Shown here: in pieces, positions 37,170 to 46,293 of the stretch
Layout of the letters: each line of letters starts with the position of its first letter
Position numbering within the stretch: the stretch's first letter is position 1
Origin: Helicobacter bilis
GTDB lineage: Bacteria; Campylobacterota; Campylobacteria; Campylobacterales; Helicobacteraceae
Reading direction: 5' to 3'
Assembly: GCF_001999985.1 (NCBI RefSeq)
Contig: NZ_CP019645.1
Span: 1,426,001 to 1,490,000 of the forward strand
Length of the DNA stretch: 64,000 nucleotides
Notes under the pieces: generated by a model
The model's input: only the letters and a program-made list of their open reading frames with translations
Database searches by the model: none
What the model was told of the DNA's origin: nothing
Made by a program: the position numbers and the translations under genes

Positions 37170-37586
37170 AAACTTCACACACAAGATGACAATCTTATTA
37201 GAGTGATGAAAGTTGAGGGTAGGAATGACTATATAGAGCCTTTAAGTAATATGAGCGTAAGCAAAGAATACCTACAAAAGCAAACAGCCCAAAGCTTAAA
37301 AGAGCAAATCACACAAGCTATTTTAGGCAACCAAACACAGCTTAAAGCCCTGCAACAAGGCTATAATACCTACCACTTAAGCCCTTTTCAAAAAGAAGTG
37401 TTAGAATCTGCCCTAGATATAGCAAATAATCCCACAAAGCTTAAAGAATACAAACTGCAAGGACTACAAAAGCAACTCAATAATCTTAATAACAATGAAG
37501 CCTATCATATAGAAAAAAGCAGGGAATATGACAAAGCTAGATACGCAAAGGATAGAGAAGAGCTAGAAAAGAAATCTATGCGTTAA
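37170..37586 (+). pseudogene. polyvalent protein, middle segment in a shifted frame
   Basis: Continuation of the large gene after a frameshift near 37165-37175, at an A-rich AAAGAAATTAAAAA. The frame reads KLHTQDDNLIRVMKVEGRNDYIEPLSN without needing a start, then a helical Gln/Lys-rich linker (residues to about 135). It ends at TAA 37584-37586, immediately after a second shift at AGAAAAGAAA (37566-37574). A caller would start it at GTG 37203 or ATG 37206, but neither has a ribosome-binding site. Confidence 0.7.
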
Positions 37587-37600
37587 AAGATTCTATAACT

Positions 37601-38410
37601 ATGCAAAGTAACGCCCATTTAGGAAGTGGATTGATAAGCGGTAGTGCAGCAGGAATTGAAACAGATGAGAATGGAAACATTGTAGGATTTAATCCTGCTA
37701 AGTTTGCCGCTGGATTCTTAGGTGGAGTAGCTGGGAGCAAGGCGGTAAGCAAGATTTATAAGAATAAATCCGCACAAAGATACGCTACACTAGCTATTAA
37801 AAGCATTCAACAAGACTATAAATCTTTGAGTGAGAATAATCCAGCTATGTTTGCTAAAATAATGCAAAAGTTTAATCCTAGAGATTTCTTAAAAGGTAAA
37901 AAGCAAGTGCAAGAAGTAAGTAAGGATATTTTTAATAAAGAATTAGCACAAGAAATAGAATCTGCTTTAAAAAATGGCAAAGTAGAGACAATGCCACAGG
38001 CAGAGTTTAGAAATAGAGAAGAGTTTGCAAAAATGTTTGATAGTATAAAAGGCAATAAGGGTGTTATCAAAACGCCCATAGGTAATGTCGAGTGTAGTAT
38101 ATCTTATGCTTATAGGCATTTTGCCCACAATACGCACAACACAGACAGAGAAAACATAAAAGGCGGTTTCTTTAAAACCTTTAAAGACCCATTGTTTATC
38201 GTAGAGCAGGCAAGAGAAGGACAAAGTAGCCCTAGCGTGTATTTCTATAAGCCATTTTACGATAATGACAAAAAGCTAATGAATTTGTTTGGAATAGGGA
38301 TACAAGGGCATAATGTAGAATTTAAAACATATTACTTTGATAAAAAGAGAAATAGGTTAAAAGAAATACTGACAAGTGATAAGATTAAAATAGTGTATAT
38401 GAAAGAGTGA
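37601..38410 (+). pseudogene. polyvalent protein, C-terminal segment with fourth nuclease-like module
   Basis: The frame is already open upstream (EIYALKDSIT before the ATG), matching the end of the middle segment after restoring one base, so this is the C-terminus of the same gene. Residues 1-50 include a Gly/Ala-rich segment (LGSGLISGSAAGI...AAGFLGGVAGS), possibly a membrane-active stretch. Residues about 155-269 (TPIGNVECSISYAYRHFAHNTHNTDRE...KIKIVYMKE) look like a PBECR/barnase-like nuclease module with conserved-type His and Arg residues. It could be expressed alone from ATG 37601, though no good ribosome-binding site is present. Confidence 0.7.
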
Positions 38411-38512
38411 GTTTTATGTCCCACCTCTTTTGCAATCTACCCAACAAAAGAGAGTTTTAGCTTCAAGCCTCTCTAGTAGTATTGAGATGGGGCAAGTCGC
38501 ACGACATAAAAC
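38411..38512. repeat. nested inverted repeat after the polyvalent gene
   Basis: Outer arms GTTTTATGTC (38411-38420) and GACATAAAAC (38503-38512) enclose near-complementary CCACCTC / GAGATGG and an inner hairpin CTCTTTTG (38425-38432) / CAAAAGAG (38445-38452). It begins at the stop of the preceding gene. Could be a terminator-like or element-end structure. Confidence 0.6.
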
Positions 38513-38522
38513 TTCAAGGCAA

Positions 38523-38535
38523 ATTATACCACAAA
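38523..38535 (+). repeat. module-junction motif, copy 4
   Basis: ATTATACCACAAA, here outside the large gene, directly after the inverted repeat and 15 bases before the next ORF start. Confidence 0.6.
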
Positions 38536-38549
38536 AAAAAGGATTTAAC

Positions 38550-39549
38550 ATGATAGACACAAAAAATCTCACTCTAAAGAAATTCCAAGAGAATTTTGAT
38601 TTTCAGAATCTTAGTTTTTTATAGAAGCTAAGATGAAAGATAGCTAAATTATAAAGACGCCTTAGATAGCTTTGTAAAGTATATGCCAAAATATGTTTTA
38701 ATAGAGCTATGCTTTTACAGATGACCAAAAGGCTTTAGCTTATAGTGATTTTATGGCTAAAACATTTTTAGGCGTATTTCAAAGTGCAGTCCAAACAGCA
38801 TTAACCATAGACCAAAACGAAGTAGCTACAAGAGACGCACAAAATCAAAGTGCATTAGGCATACTAGGCAAAATAACAATAAAAGAAAAAAGAAGTAGTA
38901 TGCTATCCAATCAAGTGAAAGAAAGCTTTTTTAAGATACAAGCAAGTAAAATGCAAACAGCTCAACTTCAAGCTCAAGCCAAATATTAACATGAAAGAGA
39001 AGATAAAATCAAGGCAGAAGTATTACATAAAAGTGCCAATGATAACGCACAGATAAATAAGGCTAATTGCCAAAAACATTAATCAGTAATAGCTATCAAA
39101 ATGTCCTATCAAATGCAAATAAACCAGACTTGCTTAAAAGCTATGATATGCAGCAAACCACCGTGAATGCACTCAAAGCAATAGGTGAAGCTCCAATCAG
39201 TGATTATACAGATGAGTGGAAAAAGGTGCAAATACCTGACTACAATACAGACTTTGATACTACTATTTTAGAGATATATGCTACTAAAAGCGTGATAGCT
39301 ATTGATGAAGTGATAGGATTTCATATTGTTACTTCCATAGAGTTAGTAGAAGTTGAATGGGATTTTGGTGATGGCGAAGTGAGTAGCCAAAAGGATAATA
39401 TACTAAAGTCTTTTAGTAAAGAAGGCTCATATAATGTAAGATTGAAAGCCCTAGTAGAAGTTGAGAATAAAGACTATGTCAATGATAAAGACCAAGATAA
39501 GTTTGTGCTTAAAGAATACTTTAGGGATTTAGAGATATTGGTGTGTTAA
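38550..39549 (+). pseudogene. broken phage/ICE-type gene with C-terminal PKD domain
   Basis: ATG 38550 has AAAGGATTTAAC upstream and reads MIDTKNLTLKKFQENFDFQN before a stop at 38624. Another frame (38720-39081) reads AFTDDQKALAYSDFMAKTF...LQAQAKY, TAA, HEREDKIKAEVLHKSAND..., i.e. coding sequence interrupted by a nonsense codon. A third frame (39067-39549) reads NKPDLLKSYDMQQTT... and ends in a PKD-like domain (VEWDFGDGEV...KSFSKEGSYNVRLKALVE). At least three lesions separate the pieces. PKD domains are common in surface or phage structural proteins; the intact function is unknown. Confidence 0.65.
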
Positions 39550-39973
39550 GTGTGTGTTTTGCTAGTGTTTAAATGTGCTAGATTCTGTAAACTTTACATT
39601 TATTTTTTATTACGATTTAATGGTTTTTAGTTGCAAAAATAACATTAAAATTTAGTGTTTTTTTGTTTCTACACAATAAATAATATCTTTCAAAAAAATG
39701 AGAAAAAGCAATAAGACTAAAAAATAAAAAATGGTAAAGAAAGTTTAAAATCCATACTGCTTTCCATAAAAATTACATAAATACCACACTTTACAAAAAA
39801 ACACTGCAAAACAAAATACTAAAGCTTTAAAACCATCTTCTAGAATCTATCATGCATAGCAAATACTAACCAACAGATTCCATAAACTTCACGCGCAACA
39901 TTCCACTCCACAAGTTTTATTGACAAAAACTATTATTTAGCACAACAAACCAAGTAAAATCTCTCTTTTAAAG

Positions 39974-39990
39974 AAAATGAATATCATTAT
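39974..39990. promoter_or_regulatory. possible Fur-box-like palindrome
   Basis: AAAATGAATATCATTAT, an imperfect palindrome resembling the Fur consensus (GATAATGATAATCATTATC), lies 15 bases upstream of the TATAAT at 40005, where a repressor would block RNA polymerase. Match is partial. Confidence 0.35.
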
Positions 39991-40004
39991 ACTTATTTTT
40001 AAGA

Positions 40005-40010
40005 TATAAT
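40005..40010 (+). promoter_or_regulatory. putative -10 box for the DedA-family gene
   Basis: TATAAT, 36 bases before the ATG at 40046. Confidence 0.5.
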
Positions 40011-40045
40011 CATGTGGTTAATTCAATATTACATAAGGTTATATC

Positions 40046-40648
40046 ATGCAAAATGAAGCACTAGATATATTAAAAGATTATAACAATCTGGAAAATTTTG
40101 GCTATTTAATACTCTTTTTCTATTCTATGGGTGGGGGCTATATTGCCATACTTACAGCAGCAGCCTTATCGAGTGTAGGCACACTTGATTTAACTTTTAG
40201 CATAATTGTAGCAATTTGTGGTAACGCACTTGGTAGCTCTTTGTTTGCTTTATTTGCAAGGACACAACAAGCAGAGGTAAGAAGAATGTTTGGCAAACAT
40301 AGGCGAAAAATCGCTTGTATGTATCTTATGACAAAAAAGTATGATTGGGGCTTATTTATTGTAAGCAAATATTTACATGGAATCCGCTCTTTTGTGCCAC
40401 TTGCAGTTGGCATTAGTCAGTATAATTTGACAAAATTTGTATTTATTAATTGCATTGGGGCAGTCATTTGGGGTATTTCTTTGGGTATTGCTGGATATTA
40501 TGCAAGTGGATTTTTATTTGATATTATCAAAATGTTATTGGCATATCCGTATGCGCTGCCGGCTGTATTTGTGGGGATTTTTATTTTTATCGCATCTTTA
40601 TTATTTATTAAAAAGAAGATTCAATCTAGCAGGATATTACAAGAATAA
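40046..40648 (+). CDS. DedA-family (SNARE-associated/VTT) membrane protein
   Basis: Integral membrane protein of the DedA/VTT superfamily, members of which flip undecaprenyl-phosphate or phospholipids. The signature is GNALGSSLFALFAR around residue 60, then FIVSKYLHGIRSFVPLAVGI with the conserved Arg near residue 113. Four to five transmembrane segments; 200 residues, the usual size. Monocistronic, with the possible Fur control noted above. Substrate unknown. Confidence 0.88.
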   Translation: MQNEALDILKDYNNLENFGYLILFFYSMGGGYIAILTAAALSSVGTLDLTFSIIVAICGNALGSSLFALFARTQQAEVRRMFGKHRRKIACMYLMTKKYDWGLFIVSKYLHGIRSFVPLAVGISQYNLTKFVFINCIGAVIWGISLGIAGYYASGFLFDIIKMLLAYPYALPAVFVGIFIFIASLLFIKKKIQSSRILQE

Positions 40649-40675
40649 GTAATAATTTGCATATTAGTAAAGTTA

Positions 40676-40684
40676 TGCTAAAAT
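40676..40684 (+). promoter_or_regulatory. putative extended -10 box for nusA
   Basis: TGCTAAAAT, about 63 bases before the nusA GTG. Confidence 0.4.
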
Positions 40685-40746
40685 TTCACTCTTCTTTATA
40701 TACTCCCACATATCAAGAATACGCAAAAATAAATTAAGGTTTTATA

Positions 40747-41901
40747 GTGGAAAAGATTTTAGATATAGTTGAAATGATAGCGTCAGAAAATGGTTTGCCA
40801 CAAGACCAAGTCGTATTAGCGATTAAAGATTCTATGGTAAAAATGGCAAAAAAAGAGATTAACGAGAATGCAAACTTTGTTGTTATAGAAGATTGGAGTG
40901 CAAAAGAATTGCGTCTAGTGCAAAAGATGATTGTATGCGATGATTCCTCTTTTAGCAAAGATTTAGAATCTACGCATATCCCTCTAAATGAAGCTAGAAG
41001 CCTTGTAGAGAATGTAAATACAGGTGATGAGCTTGAGTATCAAATCAATTTAGAGGGTATGAATCGCAATGCGGTAAATAATATATTCCATGATATTACC
41101 TATCAGATTCAAAAGCTAAACGAGCAAGAGATATTAAAAGCGTTTGAAAAAGATATAGGTCATATTGTAATCGGGCAGGTAGTGCATGTCGATGATGAGG
41201 GGAATACTTCCATAGAGATAGGTGAAACTCGTGCGATATTATCGCTTAAAAATCGCATTAAAGGTGAGAAGTTTAAAGTCGGGCAGCCAGTGCGATCTAT
41301 CCTAAAATCTGTTAGAATCACAAAAAATGGTGTTAAAATCGAGCTTTCACGCACAACACCAAAGCTACTAGAAGAGCTACTCATGCTTGAAGTGCCAGAA
41401 ATAAAAGATGGCGAAGTCTCAATCTATAAAATCGCACGCATACCCGGTGAAAAGGCAAAAGTAGCCCTTTATACAAATAATCCAAAGATTGATCCAATCG
41501 GCTCTGCTGTCGGTGCAAGAGGCGTGAGAATTAATGCTGTAAGCAAAGAATTACACGGCGAAAATATAGACTGCATTGAATACTCAAGTGTGCCAGAAAT
41601 CTTTGTAGCAAAGTCTCTATCACCAGCCCAAGTTATTTCTGTGAAATTGCAGAAAGCAGATACAGAAGAAGAAAAGCCAAAGGCAATAGTGCAAATCGCA
41701 AAATCACAAAAGTCAAAAGCCATTGGTAAAGCAGGTGTGAATATCCGCCTTGCAAGTATGCTAACAGGCTATGACTTTGAGTTACAAGAAGTAGCTGATA
41801 AGCCTAGCGAGCAAATAACAACTAAAGATTCCACAGAAAAAGATGAAGACAAAAAGCTAGGACTAGAAGCATTAGAATCTCTTTTTAAAGGCAACTCATA
41901 A
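40747..41901 (+). CDS. nusA: transcription elongation/antitermination factor NusA
   Basis: RNA-polymerase-binding factor for pausing, termination and antitermination. Domains in order: N-terminal RNAP-binding domain (residues 1-125), S1 domain (about 130-200, IGQVVHVDDEGNTSIEIG), KH1 (about 225-305, DPIGSAVGARGVRINAVSKELHGENID) and KH2 (about 305-365, AIGKAGVNIRLASMLTGYDFEL). No C-terminal acidic repeats. The start is GTG. The last base of its TAA is the A of the ATG of the next gene. Confidence 0.96.
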   Translation: MEKILDIVEMIASENGLPQDQVVLAIKDSMVKMAKKEINENANFVVIEDWSAKELRLVQKMIVCDDSSFSKDLESTHIPLNEARSLVENVNTGDELEYQINLEGMNRNAVNNIFHDITYQIQKLNEQEILKAFEKDIGHIVIGQVVHVDDEGNTSIEIGETRAILSLKNRIKGEKFKVGQPVRSILKSVRITKNGVKIELSRTTPKLLEELLMLEVPEIKDGEVSIYKIARIPGEKAKVALYTNNPKIDPIGSAVGARGVRINAVSKELHGENIDCIEYSSVPEIFVAKSLSPAQVISVKLQKADTEEEKPKAIVQIAKSQKSKAIGKAGVNIRLASMLTGYDFELQEVADKPSEQITTKDSTEKDEDKKLGLEALESLFKGNS

Positions 41902-43901
41902 TGGCATTACTCTCACTCAATGAGATAAGTAAGCAATATGATACAAAGCTACTTTTAAAAGAAACGCATTTTAGTGTTGACACACATGAAAAAGTCGCAA
42001 TAATAGGCAAAAATGGCTGTGGTAAAAGCACACTTTTACAAATCATAGAAGGAAAAATAGCACAAGATTCTGGACAAAGAATTGTAAAAAATGATATTGA
42101 GATTCTATCCCTGCCGCAACATATTAGCTTTAATCCCAATCATAGCGTAACAGAAGTACTTGAAAATAGCCTTTATAATCTCAAGCAATCACATAAAAGA
42201 CTACAAGAAATCATGCAGCAAGAAGACTTTGCAAACAATGCCTTGCTATCAACAGAATATAATATGCTACATTCATACATTGATAGGCATGATGGCTGGG
42301 ATTTGGATCTTAAAGTAAAAAATATTATGCACTCTTTTGGACTAGAATGCTTTGCTGATAGACTTGCTATAACGCTAAGTGGGGGCGAGCAAAAAAGGAT
42401 TATGTTAGCAAGCATTCTTATTAAAAGTGCGGATATTATTATCCTTGATGAGCCGACAAACCACCTTGATGTAGATATGGTTGCTTTCTTAGAAAATTAT
42501 TTGAAAAACATGCAAGCAAGTATTATTTTTATCAGTCATGATAGATATTTTATTGATAATCTTGCTACAAGGATTGTAGAGCTTGATAATGCTAAGCTTA
42601 CAAATTTTAGCGGTGGTTACCTTTCATATCTTCAAGCAAAAGCACAAATGCTAGCAAATCTCATGAAAGAAAATGAAGCCTTAAAAAAGATTCTAAAAAC
42701 AGAAGAGCAATGGCTACAAAAAGGCGTGCAAGCAAGAAGAAAAAGAAATGAAGGCAGAAAAGAGCGGCTAATGCAGTTGCGAGAAAAAGTAAAATCCATG
42801 CCAAGCCTTGCTAGAAGTATCACTCAAACACTTGAAAAAACACTCAAAGAATTGCCAAAAGATTCTATAAAAAACACAAAGAAAATGCTATTTGAATTAA
42901 AAGATATTACACTTTATATCCATGATAAGCCACTTCTTAAGAATCTTAATCTGCGTATTATGCAGCAAGAAAAAATCGCCATTGTAGGAAAAAATGGCAG
43001 CGGTAAAAGCACTTTGCTTCATTGTCTTTTGCATGAAGACCCCTTATTTCTAAAAGCAAAAGGCATTCATTTTCAAGGCGAGATATTAAGAGGCGATATA
43101 AATATTGGCTATTTTGACCAGCATAAAAAAATGCTAGATTCCACAAAAACACTCATTGAGACATTTTGCCCTAATGGCGGGGATAGAGTGAGTGTGCGTG
43201 GCAAAAATATACATGTGTATGGCTATCTCAAAAGTTTTTTATTTCCTAAGGAAGATTTAGATAAAAAGATAGGTATGCTTAGCGGTGGGGAGCAATCAAG
43301 GGTGGCACTTGCCCTATTGTTTTCAAAGCAGTATGACTGCCTTATCCTTGATGAACCTACAAATGACTTAGACATTGCGACAATGAATATTTTAGAAGAT
43401 TATCTTATGCAAAGTGAATGTGCCATCATTTTTGTAAGCCATGATAGATATTTTACAGATAAAATCGCACAGCGACTTTTAGTCTTACAAAATTCTATGG
43501 ATTCTATGCAGCAAAACTATATTATCACTCATGCGAAATATAGTGAGTTTTTAGACACACAAAGCGAGTTGCAAGAGATTTATACATTGCAAAATGAACT
43601 CAAAGATTCTAAAGGACAAGATTCTATACAGACTGAAACAAAATCTAATAAAACACAAGAGATTCCAAAAAATGAAGCAAAACCAAAAAAGCTAAGCTAT
43701 AAAGACCAAAGGGAATATGATAGCTTAGAAGAAGATATAGAGAGACTTGAAGCATGTATTAAAGATTTAGAATATAAGCTAGGCACACCAAGTGAATACG
43801 AAAAATATGGAATCCAAACTTTAAGTAATGAATTAGAAGAAGCAAAAAAAGCCCTTGATTATAAATGGCAGAGATATGAAGAATTGAGTATGAAACTATA
43901 A
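41901..43901 (+). CDS. ABC-F family ATPase (Uup-like)
   Basis: Soluble protein with two ABC domains and no transmembrane part; ABC-F proteins act on the ribosome E site. Walker A motifs GKNGCGKST (about residue 35) and GKNGSGKST (about 360), signatures LSGGEQKR and LSGGEQSR, and Walker B ILDEPTNHLD and ILDEPTNDLD are all intact. A charged inter-domain linker (about 230-310, with ARRKRNEGRKER) and a C-terminal coiled coil (YDSLEEDIERLEACIKDLE) resemble Uup. Length 666 residues. Translationally coupled to nusA (TAATG). Confidence 0.93.
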   Translation: MALLSLNEISKQYDTKLLLKETHFSVDTHEKVAIIGKNGCGKSTLLQIIEGKIAQDSGQRIVKNDIEILSLPQHISFNPNHSVTEVLENSLYNLKQSHKRLQEIMQQEDFANNALLSTEYNMLHSYIDRHDGWDLDLKVKNIMHSFGLECFADRLAITLSGGEQKRIMLASILIKSADIIILDEPTNHLDVDMVAFLENYLKNMQASIIFISHDRYFIDNLATRIVELDNAKLTNFSGGYLSYLQAKAQMLANLMKENEALKKILKTEEQWLQKGVQARRKRNEGRKERLMQLREKVKSMPSLARSITQTLEKTLKELPKDSIKNTKKMLFELKDITLYIHDKPLLKNLNLRIMQQEKIAIVGKNGSGKSTLLHCLLHEDPLFLKAKGIHFQGEILRGDINIGYFDQHKKMLDSTKTLIETFCPNGGDRVSVRGKNIHVYGYLKSFLFPKEDLDKKIGMLSGGEQSRVALALLFSKQYDCLILDEPTNDLDIATMNILEDYLMQSECAIIFVSHDRYFTDKIAQRLLVLQNSMDSMQQNYIITHAKYSEFLDTQSELQEIYTLQNELKDSKGQDSIQTETKSNKTQEIPKNEAKPKKLSYKDQREYDSLEEDIERLEACIKDLEYKLGTPSEYEKYGIQTLSNELEEAKKALDYKWQRYEELSMKL

Positions 43902-44347
43902 AGTGTTCCGTTCAAAATCTCAACTATTTGAGTGGGTGCAAAATAATAAGATATTAGATTCTATATTTTAAGCGAGTAAATCTGGTTTAACTTGCTTCTA
44001 TATTGTGTAATATTGTCACTATTAATAAAAAATTATTTTATAAGATTTTTAGTTTTCTAAATCAAACTTTCTACTTTAATCGATTATTTTTTATTACAAA
44101 ACATTTTGTTTATAATATATAGAGATTTTTACATATCTTTTCCAAAAATTCTATATATCATAATAAAATATTAGGGATAATGATTTATTTCAAGTTTCTT
44201 AATCACTTAGAATTTGATTTTGCTTAAAAACTTTTAAGCATAAGAATGTTTTAAATTTAGCTAATTCACAAAAAAACTAAAAGAAGTGATAAAACCGCAT
44301 TCCATGCTTAAAATTGCAGAATCTACAACTTTAACATAAGATATTTA
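43902..44347. other. intergenic region between ABC-F gene and ftsH
   Basis: About 450 bases between convergent genes, AT-rich, without a gene. An inverted repeat AAGCGAGT (43970-43977) / ACTTGCTT (43990-43997) might act as a weak bidirectional terminator but is imperfect and lacks a clean T-run. Confidence 0.4.
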
Positions 44348-46255
44348 TTAATGCTCCTCAATTGGCACAAGTCGGCTTTCCATATTTTGTTCTGTTTCAT
44401 AAGCAGCAATTATTTCTCGCACTCTTTCGCCTTCAATCACCTCTTTTTCAAGTAGCTCTTGTGCCATAGTCTCAATAGCACCGCGATAATCGCGTAAAGT
44501 TTGTTTGACATGTGTGTAATGCTCTTCTAGCTTTGTTTGGATAAAGGTATCCATTTTTTGTGCGGTTTCGTTGCTATATTCTCTTGAGTTACCACCGCCA
44601 CCGCCAAGGAATCTATTTCTAGCAGTAAAGTCTTCAAGCACCATAAGCCCAGAAACATCAGTCATACCATAATATACTGCCATGTTTTTAAGAATGCCTG
44701 TCGCACGGCGTAAATCATCAGAAGCACCATTTGATATTTCTTCTAAAAAGACTTCTTCAGCGCCCCTACCACCAAGCAATACATCAATGGTTGCTAACAT
44801 TTCATGCTTTTGTTCTAAATGGCGATTTTCTTCAGGTGTGTGTAGCGTATAGCCCAACGCACCCATGCCACGCGGGATAATAGAGACTTTATTTACCCTA
44901 TGTGCCCCTTTTGTAACCTCACCCATTAAAGCATGTCCGCTTTCATGATAAGCGACTATCTTTTTCTCTTTTGGTGAAAGTCTGCGGGATTTCTTCTCTA
45001 AGCCTATCATAGTTCGTTCCATCGCTTCTTTGAAATGCTTTTGTGAGACTTCTTTTTTATTCTCTCTACCTGCAAGTAGTGCTGCTTCATTAATAATATT
45101 TGCCAAATCAGCACCTGCTAAACCAGCCGTAAATTTCGCGATTTCATTTAAATCCACATCTCTACTTAATTTCACACCTTTAATATGCACTTTTAGAATC
45201 TCAATACGCCCTTTAAAGTCCGGTGCATCAACTAATACTTGTCTATCAAATCTGCCCGGTCTAAGAAGTGCTGGATCAAGGATTTCAGGTCTGTTTGTAG
45301 CGGCTAAAACAATAACGGGTGCATTACTGCCAAATCCATCCATTTCTGCTAAAAGCTGATTTAGTGTCTGCTCTCTTTCATCATTGCCACCGACAACAGA
45401 CCCTGCCGCACGGCTTTTTCCTATCGCATCAATCTCATCGATAAAGATAATACTTGGGGCTTCCTTTTTTGCCTTTTCAAATAAATCACGCACACGACTT
45501 GCACCAAGCCCCACAAACATTTCAATAAAGCTACTACCACTCATTGAGAAAAAGGGGACATTCGCTTCCCCTGCGACAGCCTTTGCAAGTAAGGTTTTAC
45601 CAGTCCCCGGAGGTCCTACAAGTAATACACCCTTTGGAATCTTCGCTCCAACTGCTGCATATCTATCAGGGTATTTTAAGAAATCCACGACTTCTACAAC
45701 CTCTTCTTTTGCTTCCTTGTTACCTGCCATATCATCAAATCGCACATTTGGTCGTTCTGCATTAATCAACTTGTTTGCATTGCCTAACCCAAACATACCG
45801 CCACCCATATTGCGTTGTATGCGACTTGTTAAAAGCATCCAAAGTCCTATGAAAATAAACATAGGGAGTAGCCAACCGATTAAATCTGTAAAAAAGTTTT
45901 GCTCACTAAATCCGCTATAGCTTACCTTATGTTCGTCTAAAAGCGGCACAAGCGTTGTATCTTGCACTTTTTTTGTTGTGTAATAGATAGTGGGATTGAT
46001 AGTTTTACTCACACCTTTTACCATTGTTTGACCGATAGATACACTCTGAATCTGCCCGCTTTTAATAAGCTGTTTAAACTCTGAATATTCAATCGTTTGA
46101 CTAACGCTATTACCACCTAATCTACCAAAAATACTAGAATCATCAGTAGAAAAAGACTTATATAAAATGATTGATACAATTCCAAGAATAATAAAAATAA
46201 AAACAGGATTTTTTGATATTGGCGGTTTGCCATTGTTTGAATCATTATTTGCCAT
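44348..46255 (-). CDS. ftsH: ATP-dependent zinc metalloprotease FtsH
   Basis: Membrane-anchored AAA+ protease degrading misfolded membrane and regulatory proteins. Two transmembrane segments (about residues 20-38 and 128-146, from this start) flank a periplasmic domain. The AAA module has Walker A GPPGTGKT, Walker [10 protein letters not shown] and the second region of homology [19 protein letters not shown]; the zinc site is HESGH. Start 46255 ([10 protein letters not shown]) is chosen because GAGGAAAAA precedes it; the longer frame to 46288 is unlikely. Length 635 residues. prmA lies 38 bases upstream on the same strand. Confidence 0.96.
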   Translation of the reverse strand: MANNDSNNGKPPISKNPVFIFIILGIVSIILYKSFSTDDSSIFGRLGGNSVSQTIEYSEFKQLIKSGQIQSVSIGQTMVKGVSKTINPTIYYTTKKVQDTTLVPLLDEHKVSYSGFSEQNFFTDLIGWLLPMFIFIGLWMLLTSRIQRNMGGGMFGLGNANKLINAERPNVRFDDMAGNKEAKEEVVEVVDFLKYPDRYAAVGAKIPKGVLLVGPPGTGKTLLAKAVAGEANVPFFSMSGSSFIEMFVGLGASRVRDLFEKAKKEAPSIIFIDEIDAIGKSRAAGSVVGGNDEREQTLNQLLAEMDGFGSNAPVIVLAATNRPEILDPALLRPGRFDRQVLVDAPDFKGRIEILKVHIKGVKLSRDVDLNEIAKFTAGLAGADLANIINEAALLAGRENKKEVSQKHFKEAMERTMIGLEKKSRRLSPKEKKIVAYHESGHALMGEVTKGAHRVNKVSIIPRGMGALGYTLHTPEENRHLEQKHEMLATIDVLLGGRGAEEVFLEEISNGASDDLRRATGILKNMAVYYGMTDVSGLMVLEDFTARNRFLGGGGGNSREYSNETAQKMDTFIQTKLEEHYTHVKQTLRDYRGAIETMAQELLEKEVIEGERVREIIAAYETEQNMESRLVPIEEH

Positions 46256-46293
46256 TTTTTCCTCTTTTAAAAATACAAAATTACGCAATTATA

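Larger units (their letters stand above)
33427..37206 (+). pseudogene. polyvalent nuclease-module protein (LPD3-like + two DUF3519), 5' segment of a broken gene
   Basis: First and largest piece of a frameshifted gene. The N-terminus is probably truncated: no ribosome-binding site, and it overlaps the neighbour's promoter. Residue numbers here count from a TTG at 33415. Residues 200-305 (EINKISSRKAVDKSIANGFSRDEH...ITLFEKIEGKNRIYTLELES) resemble the barnase-like LPD3 domain of conjugative-element polyvalent proteins. Residues 651-759 and 1076-1186 are two copies of DUF3519 (GDIDLVWGEV.GKGK...GLAKIIEKH...WVITSYK), a barnase/EndoU/colicin-E5-like RNase fold by family knowledge. Modules are separated by NIIPQ hinges and helical linkers. 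After residue 1249 the frame shifts and the product ends; the sequence continues in the frame of 37170-37586. Confidence 0.75.
33427..39549 (+). mobile_element. decayed ICE/phage-derived polyvalent-protein island
   Basis: Contiguous block of accessory coding sequence between core genes: a giant DUF3519-type polyvalent protein gene broken into three frames, a structured inverted repeat, and a broken PKD-domain gene. The codon style is distinctive (Lys/Asn/Gln-rich, coding few AGAATCT words). There is no integrase, relaxase or att repeat at its edges, so it is a remnant, perhaps the right part of a larger integrative conjugative element. Confidence 0.6.
39550..40045. other. intergenic region upstream of the DedA-family gene
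   Basis: About 500 bases of A/T-rich DNA with no ORF, marking the return from the accessory island to core sequence. It contains the promoter and possible Fur site listed next. Confidence 0.5.

Noticed and set aside
38411-38512. Integron attC site
   Set aside because: The arms do not match the RYYYAAC/GTTRRRY boxes and no integron integrase is present.
38430-38624. 64-codon frame spanning the inverted repeat into the PKD pseudogene
   Set aside because: Only the part from ATG 38550, which has a ribosome-binding site, looks coding; the upstream part is the inverted repeat.
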